Assembly (NCBI RefSeq): GCF_024437655.1
Contig: NZ_JANBVF010000019.1
Location: forward strand, 1-64,000
Source of the DNA: Chitinolyticbacter albus
GTDB lineage: Bacteria > Pseudomonadota > Gammaproteobacteria > Burkholderiales > Chitinibacteraceae
Direction of reading: 5' to 3'
Length of the DNA stretch: 64,000 bases
Part shown: positions 43,122 through 54,480 of the stretch, in pieces
Numbering within the stretch: the stretch's first letter is position 1
How the letters are laid out: every line of letters begins with the position of its first letter
Translations under genes and position numbers: made by a program
The notes under the pieces: generated by a model
Seen by the model: only the letters and a program-made list of their open reading frames with translations
The model's database searches: none
Told to the model about the DNA's origin: nothing

Positions 43122-45464
43122 GTGGCAGCTGCAGGCGCCGCTGCCATGCACCGGTGTGTAGACCTGCGCCGCCGCGACCACCAGCTTGCGGCCCTCGGCC
43201 AACGCGGCGCGTGCTTCGCGGGTGGCGGCCAGCATGTTGGTAAGCGCCGCCTCGGTTTCCGGCCAGCCGCGGGTCTTCAGGCCGCAATCCGGGTTGATCC
43301 ACAGACGCTCCGCCGGCACCACGTCCAGCGCCTTGGCGATCAGCCGCAGCATCTCGGCCACCGGCGGCACGCGCGGGCTGTGGATGTCGTACACACCCGG
43401 GCCGATCTCGTTCGGATAGTGGAAGGTACCAAAGGCTTCGAGCAGTTCCATGTCCGAGCGGCTGGTCTCGATGGTGATCACGTCGGCGTCCATCGCAGCG
43501 ATTGCCGGCAAGATGTCGTTGAACTCCGAATAGCACATGTGGGTGTGGATCTGCGTGCTGTCGACCACGCCCGATGCCGACACGCGGAAGGCACGGCCCG
43601 CCCATTCCAGATAGGCATCCCAGTCGCCGCGCTTGAGCGGTAGGCCTTCGCGGAACGCTGGTTCGTCGATCTGGATGACCTTGATGCCCGCCTGTTCCAG
43701 CTCAACCACCTCGTCGCGGATCGCCAACGCGATCTGCAGGCAGGTCTGCTCGCGCGGCTGGTCATCTCGCACGAACGACCACTGCAGGATGGTCACCGGG
43801 CCGGTCAGCATGCCCTTCATCGGCTTGGTGGTGAGCGATTGCGCGTAGCGGCTCCACGCCACCGTCATCGCCTTCGGGCGCGATACATCGCCGAAGATGA
43901 TGGGCGGCTTCACGCAGCGGCTGCCGTAGCTCTGCACCCAGCCGAAGCGGGTGAAGGTGAAGCCGGCCAGTTGCTCGCCGAAGTACTCGACCATGTCGTT
44001 GCGCTCGGCTTCGCCATGCACTGGCACGTCCAGCCCCAGCGCCTCCTGCTGCTCGACCACCAGCCGAATCTCGGTCTGCATTGCGGCGATGTAGTCGGCC
44101 TCGGGCAATTCGCCGCGCTTGAAGGCGGCACGGGCGGTGCGGATTTCCTTCGTTTGCGGGAAGGAGCCGATGGTGGTGGTCGGCAGCGGCGGCAGCTTGA
44201 GCCAGGCATGCTGCTGCTCGGCACGTTGCGGATAGGCGCTGGCGCGTTGTGCGTCGTCGGACGTCAACGCGGCGACGCGGGCCTTCACCGCCAAGTTGTG
44301 GATGCGGCGCGAAGTCAGCCGGCTCTTGACGACGACATCGCTGGCGGCGAGCTGCGCGGCCACAGCGGCGCGCCCCTGCTCCAGCGCGGTCTTGAGCAGC
44401 GCCACTTCGCCGAGCTTCTGCTTGGCGAAGGCCAGCCACGACTTGAGTTCGCCATCGAGCGCGTCCTCAGAGTCCAGGTCGACCGGGCTGTGCAGCAAGG
44501 AGCAGCTCGAGGCCACCCACAGCCGCTCGCCGAGCCGCGCCTGGGCCGCTTCCAGCGTGACCAGCTTGGTGGAAAGATCGGCCGCCCAGATGTTGCGACC
44601 GTCGATCACGCCGGCGGACAGGATCTTATCCTGCGGCCATAGCGCGAGCAGCGCATCGAGCTGTTCGGGCGCGCGCACCAGATCGATATGCACCCCCGCC
44701 ACCGGCAGCTGGGCCAGCAACTCGGCATGCGTGGCCACGCTGTCGAAATAGGTGGCAAGCAGCAGCTTCACGCCACCTTGTGCCAGCTCGCGATACACCG
44801 GCTCGAACGCAGCAAGCCAGGTCGGTTCCAGCGCCAGGCCGAGGATGGGCTCGTCGATTTGCAGCCAGTCGACGCCCAGCGCGGCCAGCTTGGCCAGGAT
44901 GCGGCGATAGGCCGGCAATACGCGACCGATCAGGCCGAGCTTATCGAGGCTGGGCGACTTGGCCTTGGCGAGATGCAGGAAGGATAGCGGCCCGAGCAGC
45001 ACCGGCTTAACCTTGTGGCCCTGGGCCAGCGCTTCCTGCACCTCATGGAAGAACCAGTCCACGCCGCCGTCGAAGCGGGTGTGGTCATCCAGCTCCGGCA
45101 CGAGGTAGTGGTAGTTGGTATCGAACCACTTGGTCATTTCCAGCGCCGGCTGGCCGGCGTTGCCGCGTGCCAGTTCGAAGTACTGCTTCAGCGTGAGCGT
45201 ACCGGCGTCGAAACCGAAGCGGCTGGGCAAGGCGCCTAGCAGCGCAGCGGTACCCAGCACCTGGTCGTACCAGGCGAAATCACCGACGCTGACAAAGTCG
45301 AGCCCGGCGTTCTTCTGCCATTGCCAGTGGCGGCGGCGCAGCGTGCTGCCGACGGCAGCAAGCTCGGTCTCGGCGATCTCGCCACGCCAGTATGCCTCCA
45401 CGGCAAGCTTCAGCTCGCGCTGGCCACCGATGCGCGGGAAGCCCAGTACATGAGCAATAGTCAT
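43119..45464 (-). CDS. metE: Cobalamin-independent methionine synthase
   Basis: The 781-residue enzyme transfers a methyl group from methyltetrahydrofolate (polyglutamate) to homocysteine. Zinc-site motifs are visible in the C-terminal half (HTHMCYSEF, then [11 protein letters not shown]), and the start [14 protein letters not shown] is the standard one. ATG 45464 is chosen: the ATGGAGA that carries the earlier ATG at 45476 is the Shine-Dalgarno. It is divergent from metR. The 97-bp intergenic region must hold both promoters and MetR sites. Confidence 0.97.
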   Translation of the reverse strand: MTIAHVLGFPRIGGQRELKLAVEAYWRGEIAETELAAVGSTLRRRHWQWQKNAGLDFVSVGDFAWYDQVLGTAALLGALPSRFGFDAGTLTLKQYFELARGNAGQPALEMTKWFDTNYHYLVPELDDHTRFDGGVDWFFHEVQEALAQGHKVKPVLLGPLSFLHLAKAKSPSLDKLGLIGRVLPAYRRILAKLAALGVDWLQIDEPILGLALEPTWLAAFEPVYRELAQGGVKLLLATYFDSVATHAELLAQLPVAGVHIDLVRAPEQLDALLALWPQDKILSAGVIDGRNIWAADLSTKLVTLEAAQARLGERLWVASSCSLLHSPVDLDSEDALDGELKSWLAFAKQKLGEVALLKTALEQGRAAVAAQLAASDVVVKSRLTSRRIHNLAVKARVAALTSDDAQRASAYPQRAEQQHAWLKLPPLPTTTIGSFPQTKEIRTARAAFKRGELPEADYIAAMQTEIRLVVEQQEALGLDVPVHGEAERNDMVEYFGEQLAGFTFTRFGWVQSYGSRCVKPPIIFGDVSRPKAMTVAWSRYAQSLTTKPMKGMLTGPVTILQWSFVRDDQPREQTCLQIALAIRDEVVELEQAGIKVIQIDEPAFREGLPLKRGDWDAYLEWAGRAFRVSASGVVDSTQIHTHMCYSEFNDILPAIAAMDADVITIETSRSDMELLEAFGTFHYPNEIGPGVYDIHSPRVPPVAEMLRLIAKALDVVPAERLWINPDCGLKTRGWPETEAALTNMLAATREARAALAEGRKLVVAAAQVYTPVHGSGACSCH

Positions 45465-45561
45465 TGCAATCTCCATATTCCATGAATGTGTTTTGCATCA
45501 TCCGCATCGAACACATATGATTCAAACTCATTCTTTTCACGATCAGCATGAGAGATATTCA

Positions 45562-46485
45562 ATGCAATCATTGCTGGAACTGCGCCATCTGAAAACACTG
45601 CTCGCCATCCGCGAGGCGGGCAGCCTGACCCGTGCCGCGGAACGCCTGTATCTGACGCAATCGGCGCTGTCGCACCAGATCCGGCTACTGGAGGAGCACT
45701 ACGGCTTGCCGCTGTTCGTGCGCAAACAGCCACTCAAGCTCTCGCCCGCCGGGGAAAAGCTGGTGCAGCTCGCCAGCGAGGTGCTGCCACGCGTAGCAGC
45801 CAGCGAGCGCGACATCGCCAAGCTGCGCGAGGGCGAGGCCGGCAGCCTGCGCATTGCCGTGGAATGCCACACCTGCTTCGACTGGCTGATGCCGGCGATG
45901 GACACCTTTCGCGAGCGCTGGCCGGAGGTGGAGCTCGACATTGTCTCCGGCTTTCATGCCGACCCGGTCGGGCTGATCTTCGAAGACCGTGCCGATCTCG
46001 CCATCGTGTCCGAGCGCGAGGACGAAGCGCGTATCGCCCATTTCCCGCTGTTCGCCTACGACATGGTCGCCCTCGTCGCCCGCGATCATCCGCTGGCCGA
46101 CAAGCCGGTGCTGGAAGCCACCGACTTCGCCGACGAGACGCTGATCACCTACCCGGTGCCGGACGACATGCTGGATCTGGTGCGCAAGGTGCTGCGTCCT
46201 GCCGGCGTGAACCCGAAGCGCCGCACCACCGAGTTGACGGTGGCCATGCTGCAGCTGGTGGCCAGCCGCCGTGGCATCGCCGCACTACCGCGCTGGAGCG
46301 TGCAGCACTATCTGGAGCGCGGCTACATCGTCGCCAAGCCGATCACCACCGCGGGGCTCACTTCCGAGCTCTACGCCGCCGTGCCGCAAGAACGCGCCGA
46401 CACCGCCTACCTCACCGAGTTCGTCGCGATCACCCGCGAAGTGAGCCTCGCCAGCCTGCCCGGCATCCAGCTGATCACCGTGTGA
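45562..46485 (+). CDS. metR: LysR-family activator MetR
   Basis: The 307-residue LysR protein starts LLELRHLKTLLAIREAGSLT and has the MetR-like effector domain (VECHTCFDWLMPAMDTFRERWPE without break is the diagnostic run; here VECHTCFDWLMPAMDTF). It activates metE with homocysteine as co-effector in enterobacteria. ATG 45562. Divergence from metE confirms the assignment. Confidence 0.93.
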   Translation: MQSLLELRHLKTLLAIREAGSLTRAAERLYLTQSALSHQIRLLEEHYGLPLFVRKQPLKLSPAGEKLVQLASEVLPRVAASERDIAKLREGEAGSLRIAVECHTCFDWLMPAMDTFRERWPEVELDIVSGFHADPVGLIFEDRADLAIVSEREDEARIAHFPLFAYDMVALVARDHPLADKPVLEATDFADETLITYPVPDDMLDLVRKVLRPAGVNPKRRTTELTVAMLQLVASRRGIAALPRWSVQHYLERGYIVAKPITTAGLTSELYAAVPQERADTAYLTEFVAITREVSLASLPGIQLITV

Positions 46486-46503
46486 GGCACTGCCGCAAGC
46501 CAT

Positions 46504-46528
46504 GGCGGCAACGGCAAGTTTTGCCGCC
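46504..46528 (+). terminator. Candidate terminator after metR
   Basis: GGCGGCAA and TTGCCGCC pair perfectly 19 bp after the metR stop, without a T-run. Confidence 0.5.
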
Positions 46529-46700
46529 CGTCTCATCCGCTTGCCGTATCGCCCGGTGGCGACTCGCTGATTTGCGCCCGGCTTAGGACGTTGCTTTCAC
46601 ACGATCAGCCCGGCTGATCGACTGCCAAGGCAGGCTGGGCGCGCATTTGCCGCTCTGCCTGCTTGCAGCACCGACGCTCATCGTCGGGCCCGTAAGCTCC

Positions 46701-46716
46701 TGGCATGGCTTTTGCA
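46701..46716 (+). promoter_or_regulatory. fliC: Candidate sigma-54 promoter of flagellin
   Basis: TGGCATGGCTTTTGCA fits the -24/-12 consensus, with exactly ten bases between the GG and GC pairs. It is about 110 bp upstream of the fliC ATG, giving a leader of roughly 97 bases. No convincing sigma-28 site (TAAA-N15-GCCGATAA) is seen in the same interval. The rest of the 46486-46824 gap holds no gene. Confidence 0.5.
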
Positions 46717-46824
46717 TGACCTCTCGCGCAATGGGCGGCCCGCATGGCGTGGCTGCCGAATCGGGCACGGCGCGTGGCGTCGGCCGACAGACGGACCGTC
46801 GCTGGCCCGCCAAGGAGAACCGTG

Positions 46825-48438
46825 ATGCAAGTCATCAACACCAACATTCCATCGCTGAATGCGCAACGCAACCTCGACAAGAGCCAGGGTGACCTGAATC
46901 AATCGCTGCAGCGCCTGTCATCCGGCTTGCGTATCAACAGCGCCAAAGACGATGCCGCAGGGCTTGCGATCTCGGAGCGCATGACCAGCCAGATCCGCGG
47001 CTCCACCCAGGCGCAGCGCAATGCCAATGACGGCATCTCGCTGGCGCAGACCGGCGAAGGCGCACTGGCCCAGATGGGCGATATCCTGCAGCGCATTCGC
47101 GAATTGGCGGTGCAATCGGGCAACGCCACCAACTCGGCGGGCGATCGCGAAGCGATCAACGCCGAAGTCAGCCAGCTCACCAGCGAGCTGGAGCGTTTCG
47201 CCCAGACCACGCAGTTCAACGGCCAGAAGCTGTTCGACGGCACTTTCACCGCTGCCGTCTACCAGATCGGTGCCAACACCAACGAGACCATACTCGCCAC
47301 CACCACCAATCTGCGTACCAACCAGTACGGCAGCTATCAGATCGGCGCAGGCAATGGCACCGGTGCCAAGACCATCAGCAATGTGCTGACCTCGGGCAGC
47401 ACCTTCGCGCCTGGCGCCAGTGGCATCGTGAACGCAGCGGGGGTCGCCGTTGCCGCCTCGGGCACCTTCAGCATCAACGGCATTTCGATCTCGGTCGACG
47501 ACACCGACATGGCACGCGAGATCGCCGCCAAGATCAACCAGGCCGGCACCGGCGTGAAAGCCAGCGCCCGCACCGAGACCGTGGTGTCGATGGGCAGCGG
47601 CACCTTCTCGCTGGCACTCGCCTCCAAGAGCAGCACCTTCCAGTCGGTGACGTTCAATGTCGACGACAGCAACAACAACGGCAGCATCGATGCCGACGAA
47701 TACGCGCAGGCGGTTTCCGCGTTCAATTCCAAATCGTCGCAGACCGGCGTGACCGCGCAGGTGGAAACCTTCACCGACACCACCGGCACCACGCGCTATG
47801 GCGTGAAGCTGGTGGCCGAGGACGGCTCCAATATCGCGCTGAGCTCGGCCAGTGGCATCGCCAGCGGCATCGGCGGCTCGATGGAGGTCTGGAACTACGA
47901 CACGGCGTCGTCGAGCGGGCTCTCACAGCGCCTGGCCAGCGGTGTCGTCTTTAGCGCCGGAAGTACCGGTTCGGCCTACTTCGCTGGCCAGGTCGTGCTG
48001 AACGCAGCGGAATCGTATTCGATCACCACCGACACGGCGGCCTTCACGTCCGGCGTGTTCTTCACCGCAGTGGATGGCACCTCGGTGTTCGGGTCGGGCA
48101 TGTCCTTCCAGGCCGATCTCAAGACCGTGGAAACGCTGGATGTATCGACGGTGGAAAATGCCACCCAGGCGCTACGCATCGTCGATGACGCGCTGACCGC
48201 GATCAACGACCAGCGCGCCAAGTTCGGTGCCCTGCAAAGCCGCTTCTCCGCGACCATCGCCAACCTCGCGACGACGACCGAGAACCTCTCGGCCGCCCGT
48301 AGCCGGATACGCGATACGGACTTCGCCGCCGAGACCGCCAACCTCACGCGGGGCCAGATCCTGCAACAGGCGGGCACCGCGATGCTGGCACAGGCCAACC
48401 AACTACCTCAGCAAGTACTGAGCCTGCTGCAAGGCTGA
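46825..48438 (+). CDS. fliC: Flagellin
   Basis: The 537-residue filament protein has conserved D0/D1 termini ([20 protein letters not shown], then [20 protein letters not shown]-terminal [31 protein letters not shown]). A long variable centre (about residues 180-430) is rich in Thr, Ser and Gly, as in surface-exposed D2/D3 domains. AAGGAG lies before ATG 46825. A terminator follows. Longer than the minimal about 275-residue flagellins. Confidence 0.97.
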   Translation: MQVINTNIPSLNAQRNLDKSQGDLNQSLQRLSSGLRINSAKDDAAGLAISERMTSQIRGSTQAQRNANDGISLAQTGEGALAQMGDILQRIRELAVQSGNATNSAGDREAINAEVSQLTSELERFAQTTQFNGQKLFDGTFTAAVYQIGANTNETILATTTNLRTNQYGSYQIGAGNGTGAKTISNVLTSGSTFAPGASGIVNAAGVAVAASGTFSINGISISVDDTDMAREIAAKINQAGTGVKASARTETVVSMGSGTFSLALASKSSTFQSVTFNVDDSNNNGSIDADEYAQAVSAFNSKSSQTGVTAQVETFTDTTGTTRYGVKLVAEDGSNIALSSASGIASGIGGSMEVWNYDTASSSGLSQRLASGVVFSAGSTGSAYFAGQVVLNAAESYSITTDTAAFTSGVFFTAVDGTSVFGSGMSFQADLKTVETLDVSTVENATQALRIVDDALTAINDQRAKFGALQSRFSATIANLATTTENLSAARSRIRDTDFAAETANLTRGQILQQAGTAMLAQANQLPQQVLSLLQG

Positions 48439-48458
48439 TCTCACGCACCAACGCAGCA

Positions 48459-48486
48459 AGGGGCGGCCACTCGGCCGCCCCTTTTT
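48459..48486 (+). terminator. Terminator after fliC
   Basis: AGGGGCGGCC and GGCCGCCCCT form a stem around ACTC, followed by TTTTT. Confidence 0.9.
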
Positions 48487-48576
48487 CATTGAATGCCGCA
48501 TGAAGGCGGCTTTGCCGCTGTTTTCCAATGCGGTGAATGTGCTAACCTGCCCTTTAATTTCTTACGGATTTTGACG

Positions 48577-49191
48577 ATGGCGAAAGGCAATATCTTCGTG
48601 GTCACCGCACCGTCGGGCGCAGGCAAGACCACGCTGGTGGCGGCGCTGCTGGCTGCAGATCAGAACGTGCAGCTGTCGATCTCGTTCACCACCCGCGCAC
48701 CGCGTGCCGGCGAGGTGCACGGCAAGGACTACCATTTCGTCGAACGCAGCGAATTCGAGCGCATGATCGCCGCGGGTGAATTGCTGGAGTACGCCGAGGT
48801 CTACGGCAACTACTACGGCACCTCCAGGACCTGGATCGAATCGGTCGTCGATAACGGCCGCGACATCCTGCTGGAAATCGACTGGCAAGGTGCGCAGCAG
48901 GTCAAGCACATCTTCCCTGACGCCGTCGGCGTGTTCGTGCTGCCGCCCGCCGTCGAGGTACTGGAAGCGCGCCTGCGCAATCGCGGCAAGGATAGCGAGA
49001 CCATCATCGCCCAGCGCATGGCCGCAGCGCGTGAGGAAATGAGCCACTATTCCGAGGCTGATTTCATCATCGTCAACGAGCATATCGACGAAGCGGTACG
49101 CGACATCGTCTCGGTGGTACGTGCGATCCGGCTACGCCTGCATACACAGCGCATCCGCCACGGCGCGCTGCTCAACGCGCTCAAGGCCTGA
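48577..49191 (+). CDS. gmk: Guanylate kinase
   Basis: The 204-residue enzyme phosphorylates GMP to GDP. It has the P-loop APSGAGKTT, the GMP-binding [19 protein letters not shown] and the lid region. ATG 48577. It leads the conserved gmk-rpoZ-spoT order. Confidence 0.96.
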   Translation: MAKGNIFVVTAPSGAGKTTLVAALLAADQNVQLSISFTTRAPRAGEVHGKDYHFVERSEFERMIAAGELLEYAEVYGNYYGTSRTWIESVVDNGRDILLEIDWQGAQQVKHIFPDAVGVFVLPPAVEVLEARLRNRGKDSETIIAQRMAAAREEMSHYSEADFIIVNEHIDEAVRDIVSVVRAIRLRLHTQRIRHGALLNALKA

Positions 49192-49208
49192 GCCTGCCGC
49201 CCCTTACG

Positions 49209-49229
49209 CCGCCCCGCCTCGCGGGGCGG
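49209..49229 (+). terminator. GC-rich hairpin between gmk and rpoZ
   Basis: CCGCCCCGC and GCGGGGCGG pair around CTC. It lacks a clean T-run, so it may be only a partial terminator; TACACT at 49243 could be a -10 box for rpoZ. Confidence 0.45.
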
Positions 49230-49288
49230 TCTGCGTTTCTGGTACACTCCAGGCTAACTGTTTCTCGTTTCAAGACAAGGATTTTCCC

Positions 49289-49498
49289 ATGGCCCGCGTA
49301 ACCGTTGATGATTGCCTGCCCCGCATCGAAAACCGCTTCGATCTGACCCTCGCCGCCGCCTACCGCGCCCGCCAGATTGCCAACGGCTCCACGCCGCAAA
49401 TCGATGCCCCGGGTCGCGACAAGCCCACCGTGCTTGCCTTGCGCGAAATCGCCGCTGGCATCATTGGTCGCGACATCCTCACGCGCACCCGGACCTGA
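49289..49498 (+). CDS. rpoZ: RNA polymerase omega subunit
   Basis: The 69-residue protein opens [20 protein letters not shown], the standard omega start, and helps assemble the RNA polymerase beta-prime subunit. ATG 49289 follows ACAAGGA. spoT begins 16 bp later. Confidence 0.96.
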   Translation: MARVTVDDCLPRIENRFDLTLAAAYRARQIANGSTPQIDAPGRDKPTVLALREIAAGIIGRDILTRTRT

Positions 49499-49514
49499 TC
49501 ACCGGATAGCCGCC

Positions 49515-51704
49515 ATGGAACCGGCGCTGGCCGCTGCTGACGTTCCCGAACTCGCCGGTTCCGCACCGGCGATACTGGCGGCGGCCAACCGGTTCCTCAG
49601 CGAGGAAACGGCCTACCTCAGGCCGGAAGATCGCAGTTTCCTCGCCTCTGCCTTCAAGTTCTCCGAGGCCGCGCACCGCGGCCAGATGCGCCGCACGGGC
49701 GACCCGTACATTTCGCATCCGCTGGCGGTCGCCGGCATCCTGACGAACTGGCATCTCGACGCCCAGGCGCTCGCCGCCGCGCTGTTGCACGACGTGATGG
49801 AAGACACCGGTGTCTCCAAGCTGGAGCTCACCGAGAAATTCGGCCGCCACGTGGCCGAGCTCGTCGACGGCATGAGCAAGATCGACAAGCTCGAATTCCA
49901 GAGCACGGAAGAAGCGCAGGCGGAGAATTTCCGCAAGATGCTGCTGGCGATGGCGCGCGACTTGCGCGTGATCCTGATCAAGCTCGCCGACCGGCTGCAC
50001 AATATGCGCACCATGGACGCGATGCGCGAGGACAAGCAAAAGCGCATCGCCCGCGAGACGCTGGAAATCTATGCGCCGATCGCCAACCGCATCGGCCTGA
50101 ACAGCATCTACCAGGAACTGGACGATCTCTCGTTCAAATACCTGCACCCGCGCCGCTACGACGTGCTGTCCAAGGCCTTGAAGGCCGCGCGCGGCAACCG
50201 GCGCGAGGTGGTCGGCAAGATCCTCGACAACATCAAGCTCAAGCTGTCGGATGCCGGCATCGACGCCAACGTCACCGGCCGTGAGAAAAACCTGTTCAGC
50301 ATCTACCGCAAGATGCAGGAAAAACACCTCAGCTTCTCCGAAGTGTTCGACATCTACGGCTTTCGCGTCATCGTGCGCGACGTGCCCACCTGCTACCTAG
50401 CGCTCGGCGCGTTGCACAGCCTGTTCAAACCGATCGCCGGCAAGTTCAAGGACTACATTGCGATCGCGAAGTCCAACGGCTACCAGAGCCTGCACACCAC
50501 GCTGTTCGGCCCCTACGGCACGCCGATCGAGATCCAGATCCGCACGCACGAGATGCACCGCATCGCCGATGCCGGCGTCGCCAGCCACTGGATGTACAAG
50601 TCCGGCGACGAAAGCTTCTCCGACGTGCAGCAGAAGACCCACCAGTGGCTGCAGTCGCTCTTGGAGCTGCAATCCGAATCGGGCGACGCGGTCGAATTCC
50701 TCGAGCACATCAAGGTCGACCTGTTCCCCGACGAAGTCTACGTCTTCACGCCCAAGGGCAAGATCCTGTCGATGCCGGCCGGCGCCACCTGCGTCGACTT
50801 CGCCTACGCCGTGCATACCGATATCGGCAATCGCTGCATCGCCGCCAAGGTCAACCACGAGCTGGTGCCGCTGCGCACCAAGCTCAGGAATGGCGATCAG
50901 GTCGAGATCGTCACCGCCGCCCACGCCAAGCCCAACCCGAGCTGGCTGACCTTCGTCACCACCGGCAAGGCGCGCAGCCATATCCGCCATTTCCTCAAGA
51001 ACATGCGGCACGAGGAAGCTGTGCTGCTCGGCGAGCGGCTGCTGCTGCAAGCCATGACCACGCTGCTGCCCAACGCCATCATGCCGTCGGACGAGGTATG
51101 GGAGCGCTGGGTGAAGGAAAACAACGCCAGGAGCCGCGACGAGGCATTGGCCGAAGTGGGCTTGGGCAAGCGCCTTGCCGTCGTCGTCGCCAAGCGGCTG
51201 CTGCAACTGTCCGGCCAGTGGCTGGAAGAGCCGGCGCCCGGCAAGAAGCCCACCGCCGTCACCATTCGCGGCACCGAGGGCATGGCGATCCAGTTTGCCC
51301 GTTGCTGCAACCCCATCCCGGGCGACCCCATCATTGGTTTCTTCAAGAAGGACCAGGGCCTCGTCATCCACACCCACGACTGTCCGCTGCTGTCGGGCGG
51401 GCGCGTCGATTCGGACAAGCTGATCGACGTCGAGTGGGATCCGGCCGTGGCCCGGCTGTTTGACGTACCGGCACGGGTGCTCGCCGAGAACACCCGCGGT
51501 GCGCTCGCTGAGATCGCCGCCGCCATCGCCGAAGCCAACGCCAACATCGCCTCGGTCGCCACGCAAGAGCAGGGCGGTGACGAGCGCTATATCCAGATCC
51601 AGTTCACGCTGCAGGTCCACGACCGCATCCACCTTGCCCAGGTGATGAAGCGCCTGCGCGCGCTGCCTTCGGTCTATCGCATCCAGCGTACCCGCAGCAG
51701 TTAA
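49515..51704 (+). CDS. spoT: Bifunctional (p)ppGpp synthase/hydrolase
   Basis: The 729-residue protein has an N-terminal HD hydrolase domain (HDVMEDTG near residue 92), a RelA/SpoT synthase domain (EVFDIYGFRVIVRD, then YQSLHTTLFGP), a TGS domain (VFTPKGKILSMPAGAT) and a C-terminal ACT domain. The HD residues are intact, so hydrolase is expected; in E. coli SpoT is the main hydrolase. ATG 49515 is used; an upstream frame overlaps rpoZ. The order gmk-rpoZ-spoT supports the call. Confidence 0.95.
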   Translation: MEPALAAADVPELAGSAPAILAAANRFLSEETAYLRPEDRSFLASAFKFSEAAHRGQMRRTGDPYISHPLAVAGILTNWHLDAQALAAALLHDVMEDTGVSKLELTEKFGRHVAELVDGMSKIDKLEFQSTEEAQAENFRKMLLAMARDLRVILIKLADRLHNMRTMDAMREDKQKRIARETLEIYAPIANRIGLNSIYQELDDLSFKYLHPRRYDVLSKALKAARGNRREVVGKILDNIKLKLSDAGIDANVTGREKNLFSIYRKMQEKHLSFSEVFDIYGFRVIVRDVPTCYLALGALHSLFKPIAGKFKDYIAIAKSNGYQSLHTTLFGPYGTPIEIQIRTHEMHRIADAGVASHWMYKSGDESFSDVQQKTHQWLQSLLELQSESGDAVEFLEHIKVDLFPDEVYVFTPKGKILSMPAGATCVDFAYAVHTDIGNRCIAAKVNHELVPLRTKLRNGDQVEIVTAAHAKPNPSWLTFVTTGKARSHIRHFLKNMRHEEAVLLGERLLLQAMTTLLPNAIMPSDEVWERWVKENNARSRDEALAEVGLGKRLAVVVAKRLLQLSGQWLEEPAPGKKPTAVTIRGTEGMAIQFARCCNPIPGDPIIGFFKKDQGLVIHTHDCPLLSGGRVDSDKLIDVEWDPAVARLFDVPARVLAENTRGALAEIAAAIAEANANIASVATQEQGGDERYIQIQFTLQVHDRIHLAQVMKRLRALPSVYRIQRTRSS

Positions 51705-51765
51705 GCGCTCAGACCGGCGTGGTTGCCGTGCTCTCGGTCGCAGTGCACGACCTATGCGTTGCGCC

Positions 51766-53352
51766 TCAGACGGCGGGCACCATCGGCAAGGTGACCACCA
51801 GCGTCGTCGTCTTCTGCTCGTCGGACACCTCGAACGCAATCTGCCCGCCTTGTGCCTCCGTCAGGCTCTTGGCCGAATAAGCACCGAGGCCCGTACCGTG
51901 GGGTTTGCCATGGGTGACGTATTTGCCGAAGAACGCATCCCTGATCTCGGCCGGAATCACGCCTTGATTGACGATGGTGATGCGTAGCATGTCCTGCCAG
52001 GTGACCGCGATACTGACCCGCGAGTTGGCCGGAGCCGCTTCGCAGGCGTTCTTGATGAGATTCTGGAAGATCGAGTACGACAGCATGGCGTCGCCCAGCC
52101 CCCGGGGCTCGACCTCCCCCGGCGATACGCCCGCATCGACGGCAATCGCAATGCGCTTGCCAGCAAATGTCTTTCGGGAAATATTGGCAATGCGATGCAG
52201 CATGTCGCCGATGTCCATCGGCTGGGGGTCGAGCTCGAAACGCCCGGTTTCGATCTTATAGAGCTCCGCCGACAGGTTGATCATGTTGAGCAGCTTGAGC
52301 GTTGCGTCTTCGATCACCCGCACCGTTTCAGCCTGGCTGCCGGTCAGCATGTCATCGTTCGCCAGCTCCTGCACCAGGCTGATGACGCCCGCCAGCGATC
52401 CCTTCATGTCGTGGCGAGTGAGATTCTCCACGTCCTCCCGGATACGCGCGGTCTCCAGCAGGCTATCGTAGTTGCTCTGGGTTTCCTTGCGCAGCATCAC
52501 GTAACGGATGAAATTGCGCACCCGCAGCTGCAACTGCTCCGGGACGATGGGCTTGGTCACGAAATCGACCGCACCAAGCGACATGCCCTTGAGTCGCGCA
52601 TCATCGCCATCCATTGCCGTGACGAAGATGACCGGGATCGTTGCCGAGTTGGGATACTCGCGCATGCGCTTGGCCACTTCGAACCCATCCATGTCCGGCA
52701 TCATCACGTCGAGCAACACCAGGTCCGGCGGTTGGTCGGAAAAGCAGATGCTCAGCGCCGCTTCGCCGGACGATGCCACCCGCACGCGGTAATCGCTCTT
52801 GAACAACTGCGCCAGCAACTGCAGATTGTCTGGCGCGTCGTCCACCAGCAGGAGGACGGGCCGCTCCTCCCGCGCCTCGACTTCCTTGGGCGGGGCGGCA
52901 CTGTCTCGCGTCACCGGCTCAGCAACGTTGGCCGAATTCAGCGGCGTACGTATCTTGCGCGACAGGGCGCGCTCAAGGCTGGCGGCCAGTCGATCGGGGG
53001 TATAGGGCTTGACCAGCAGATCGCTGACCCCACACTGGATCGCCTCCTCAATGCGCTTGCGGTCGGCCTCGGCCGTGATCATGACGAAGGGCAGGCGCCA
53101 CAGGGCGTTGTCGCTGCGCACGGCCTTGAGCAGTTCGATACCGGTCATGACTGGCATGTTCCAGTCCGACAACACGATGTCGAAGCGCTGGCTGTTCAGC
53201 GTTCTCAAGGCTTCGGCACCATTGCTGACCATCGTCACGCGGTCTATGCCGAGCATGCGTAACTGGGTCGCGGTCACCTTGCGCATGACCTCCATATCGT
53301 CCGCCATCAGCACCGTTAAATCCTTGAATTGCTGCATATCCATTTCTTCCAC
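51766..53352 (-). CDS. Double-receiver regulator with a C-terminal histidine-kinase-like module
   Basis: The 528-residue protein has REC1 (about residues 10-130; DWNMPVMTG, Asp in FDIVLSDWNMP), REC2 (about 160-285; DVMMPDMDG), then a dimerisation helix with RHDMKGSLAGV (a His in the H-box position) and a C-terminal ATPase-like part (HGTGLGAYSAKSL). No membrane segment. Together with its two upstream neighbours it forms one leftward operon, so it is a likely output or relay node. ATG 53352 is used; MDMQQF at 53340 is an alternative. Whether the kinase module is active is uncertain. Confidence 0.82.
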   Translation of the reverse strand: MEEMDMQQFKDLTVLMADDMEVMRKVTATQLRMLGIDRVTMVSNGAEALRTLNSQRFDIVLSDWNMPVMTGIELLKAVRSDNALWRLPFVMITAEADRKRIEEAIQCGVSDLLVKPYTPDRLAASLERALSRKIRTPLNSANVAEPVTRDSAAPPKEVEAREERPVLLLVDDAPDNLQLLAQLFKSDYRVRVASSGEAALSICFSDQPPDLVLLDVMMPDMDGFEVAKRMREYPNSATIPVIFVTAMDGDDARLKGMSLGAVDFVTKPIVPEQLQLRVRNFIRYVMLRKETQSNYDSLLETARIREDVENLTRHDMKGSLAGVISLVQELANDDMLTGSQAETVRVIEDATLKLLNMINLSAELYKIETGRFELDPQPMDIGDMLHRIANISRKTFAGKRIAIAVDAGVSPGEVEPRGLGDAMLSYSIFQNLIKNACEAAPANSRVSIAVTWQDMLRITIVNQGVIPAEIRDAFFGKYVTHGKPHGTGLGAYSAKSLTEAQGGQIAFEVSDEQKTTTLVVTLPMVPAV

Positions 53353-53358
53353 GTAGTT

Positions 53359-54480
53359 TCAGCGCACTCGCACCCCGGCGGCCGTAGTCCCGTCGGGAAA
53401 ACGCAGCGCAATGTCCAGAAATTCATCCTGGATATCGACGAACGCATCCAGAATATCGGGATCGAAGTGCACACCGCGACCGCCCACAATGATGTCGACC
53501 GCCGCCTCATGCGGCGTGCGTTCCTTGTAGATGCGGCGACTCGTCAGCGCGTCATAGACATCGGCCAGCGCCATCAGCCGGGCGCCGAGCGGAATGGCCT
53601 CTGCGACCAGCCCTTGCGGATAACCGCTGCCATCCCATTTTTCATGGTGGGACAGGACGACTTCCTTGGCCAACCCGAAAAACTCGCCCGGGAGTTCCAG
53701 CGCGCGTTCGGCCTGCTCCAGCGCCTCGTAGCCCCGCGTGGTATGGGCCCTCACGCTGGCAAATTCTTCTTCTGTCAGCCGGCCAGGCTTGAGCAGGATT
53801 GCATCGGGGATGCCGGCCTTGCCCAGATCGTGCAAAGGCACGGCCTTGGACAATCGCGCGATGTAGTCGTCGCTCAATCGCGATGCAAAGCGCGGGGCTA
53901 GGCGCAAGCGCTCGGCCAGCGCGCGCACATAGTGCTGCGCGCGGCGGCCGTGATCGCAGGCTTCCACGTCGCGCTCGGCGAGCGAGGCCAGCGCCAGCAG
54001 GGTGGCATCGCGCTCCGCCTCGATCTCGATCAGGCGATGCGCCACCTCGTGCTCCAGATGGACATTCTGGTCACGCAGCAAATCGGACATCGCCTTGAGC
54101 GCCAGCTGAGCGCGCACGCGCGCCAACAGGATCACGGGAGAGAACGGCTTGACGATGTAGTCGGCTGCGCCGAGCTCAAAACCCAGCAATTCGTGCTGTG
54201 CATCGCAGCGGGCCGTGAGAAAAATCACCGGAATCGCCGCGGTCCTGACATTGGCCTTGAGGCGGCGGCAGGTCTGGTGGCCGCCCATGCCCGGCATCGT
54301 CACGTCGAGCAGGATCAGGTCCGGCGGATCGGTCACCGCCACCAGCAGCGCCTGTTCGCCGCTGGTGGCCACCTTGATCTGGTATTCCGGTTGCAGCAGC
54401 CCGCCAATCAGCGCCAGGGTATCGGGGCTGTCGTCCACAATCAGGACTACCTGGCGTCCTGGTTTGAGGTCGGCATTCAT
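53359..54480 (-). CDS. Response regulator with HD-GYP c-di-GMP phosphodiesterase
   Basis: This 373-residue RpfG-type protein has an N-terminal receiver (about residues 10-125; Asp in [13 protein letters not shown]) and a C-terminal HD-GYP domain ([34 protein letters not shown]). It should degrade cyclic di-GMP when phosphorylated. Its ATG overlaps the stop of the hybrid kinase (ATGA), so it is coupled to it. Confidence 0.92.
   Translation of the reverse strand: MNADLKPGRQVVLIVDDSPDTLALIGGLLQPEYQIKVATSGEQALLVAVTDPPDLILLDVTMPGMGGHQTCRRLKANVRTAAIPVIFLTARCDAQHELLGFELGAADYIVKPFSPVILLARVRAQLALKAMSDLLRDQNVHLEHEVAHRLIEIEAERDATLLALASLAERDVEACDHGRRAQHYVRALAERLRLAPRFASRLSDDYIARLSKAVPLHDLGKAGIPDAILLKPGRLTEEEFASVRAHTTRGYEALEQAERALELPGEFFGLAKEVVLSHHEKWDGSGYPQGLVAEAIPLGARLMALADVYDALTSRRIYKERTPHEAAVDIIVGGRGVHFDPDILDAFVDIQDEFLDIALRFPDGTTAAGVRVR

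Noticed and set aside
45465-45561. Cobalamin riboswitch upstream of metE
   Set aside because: The interval is only 97 bp and lacks the B12 box; MetR control fits the divergent layout.
50397-51839. Leftward open frame of 480 codons
   Set aside because: Antisense to spoT with shadow-type composition; spoT domains are unambiguous.
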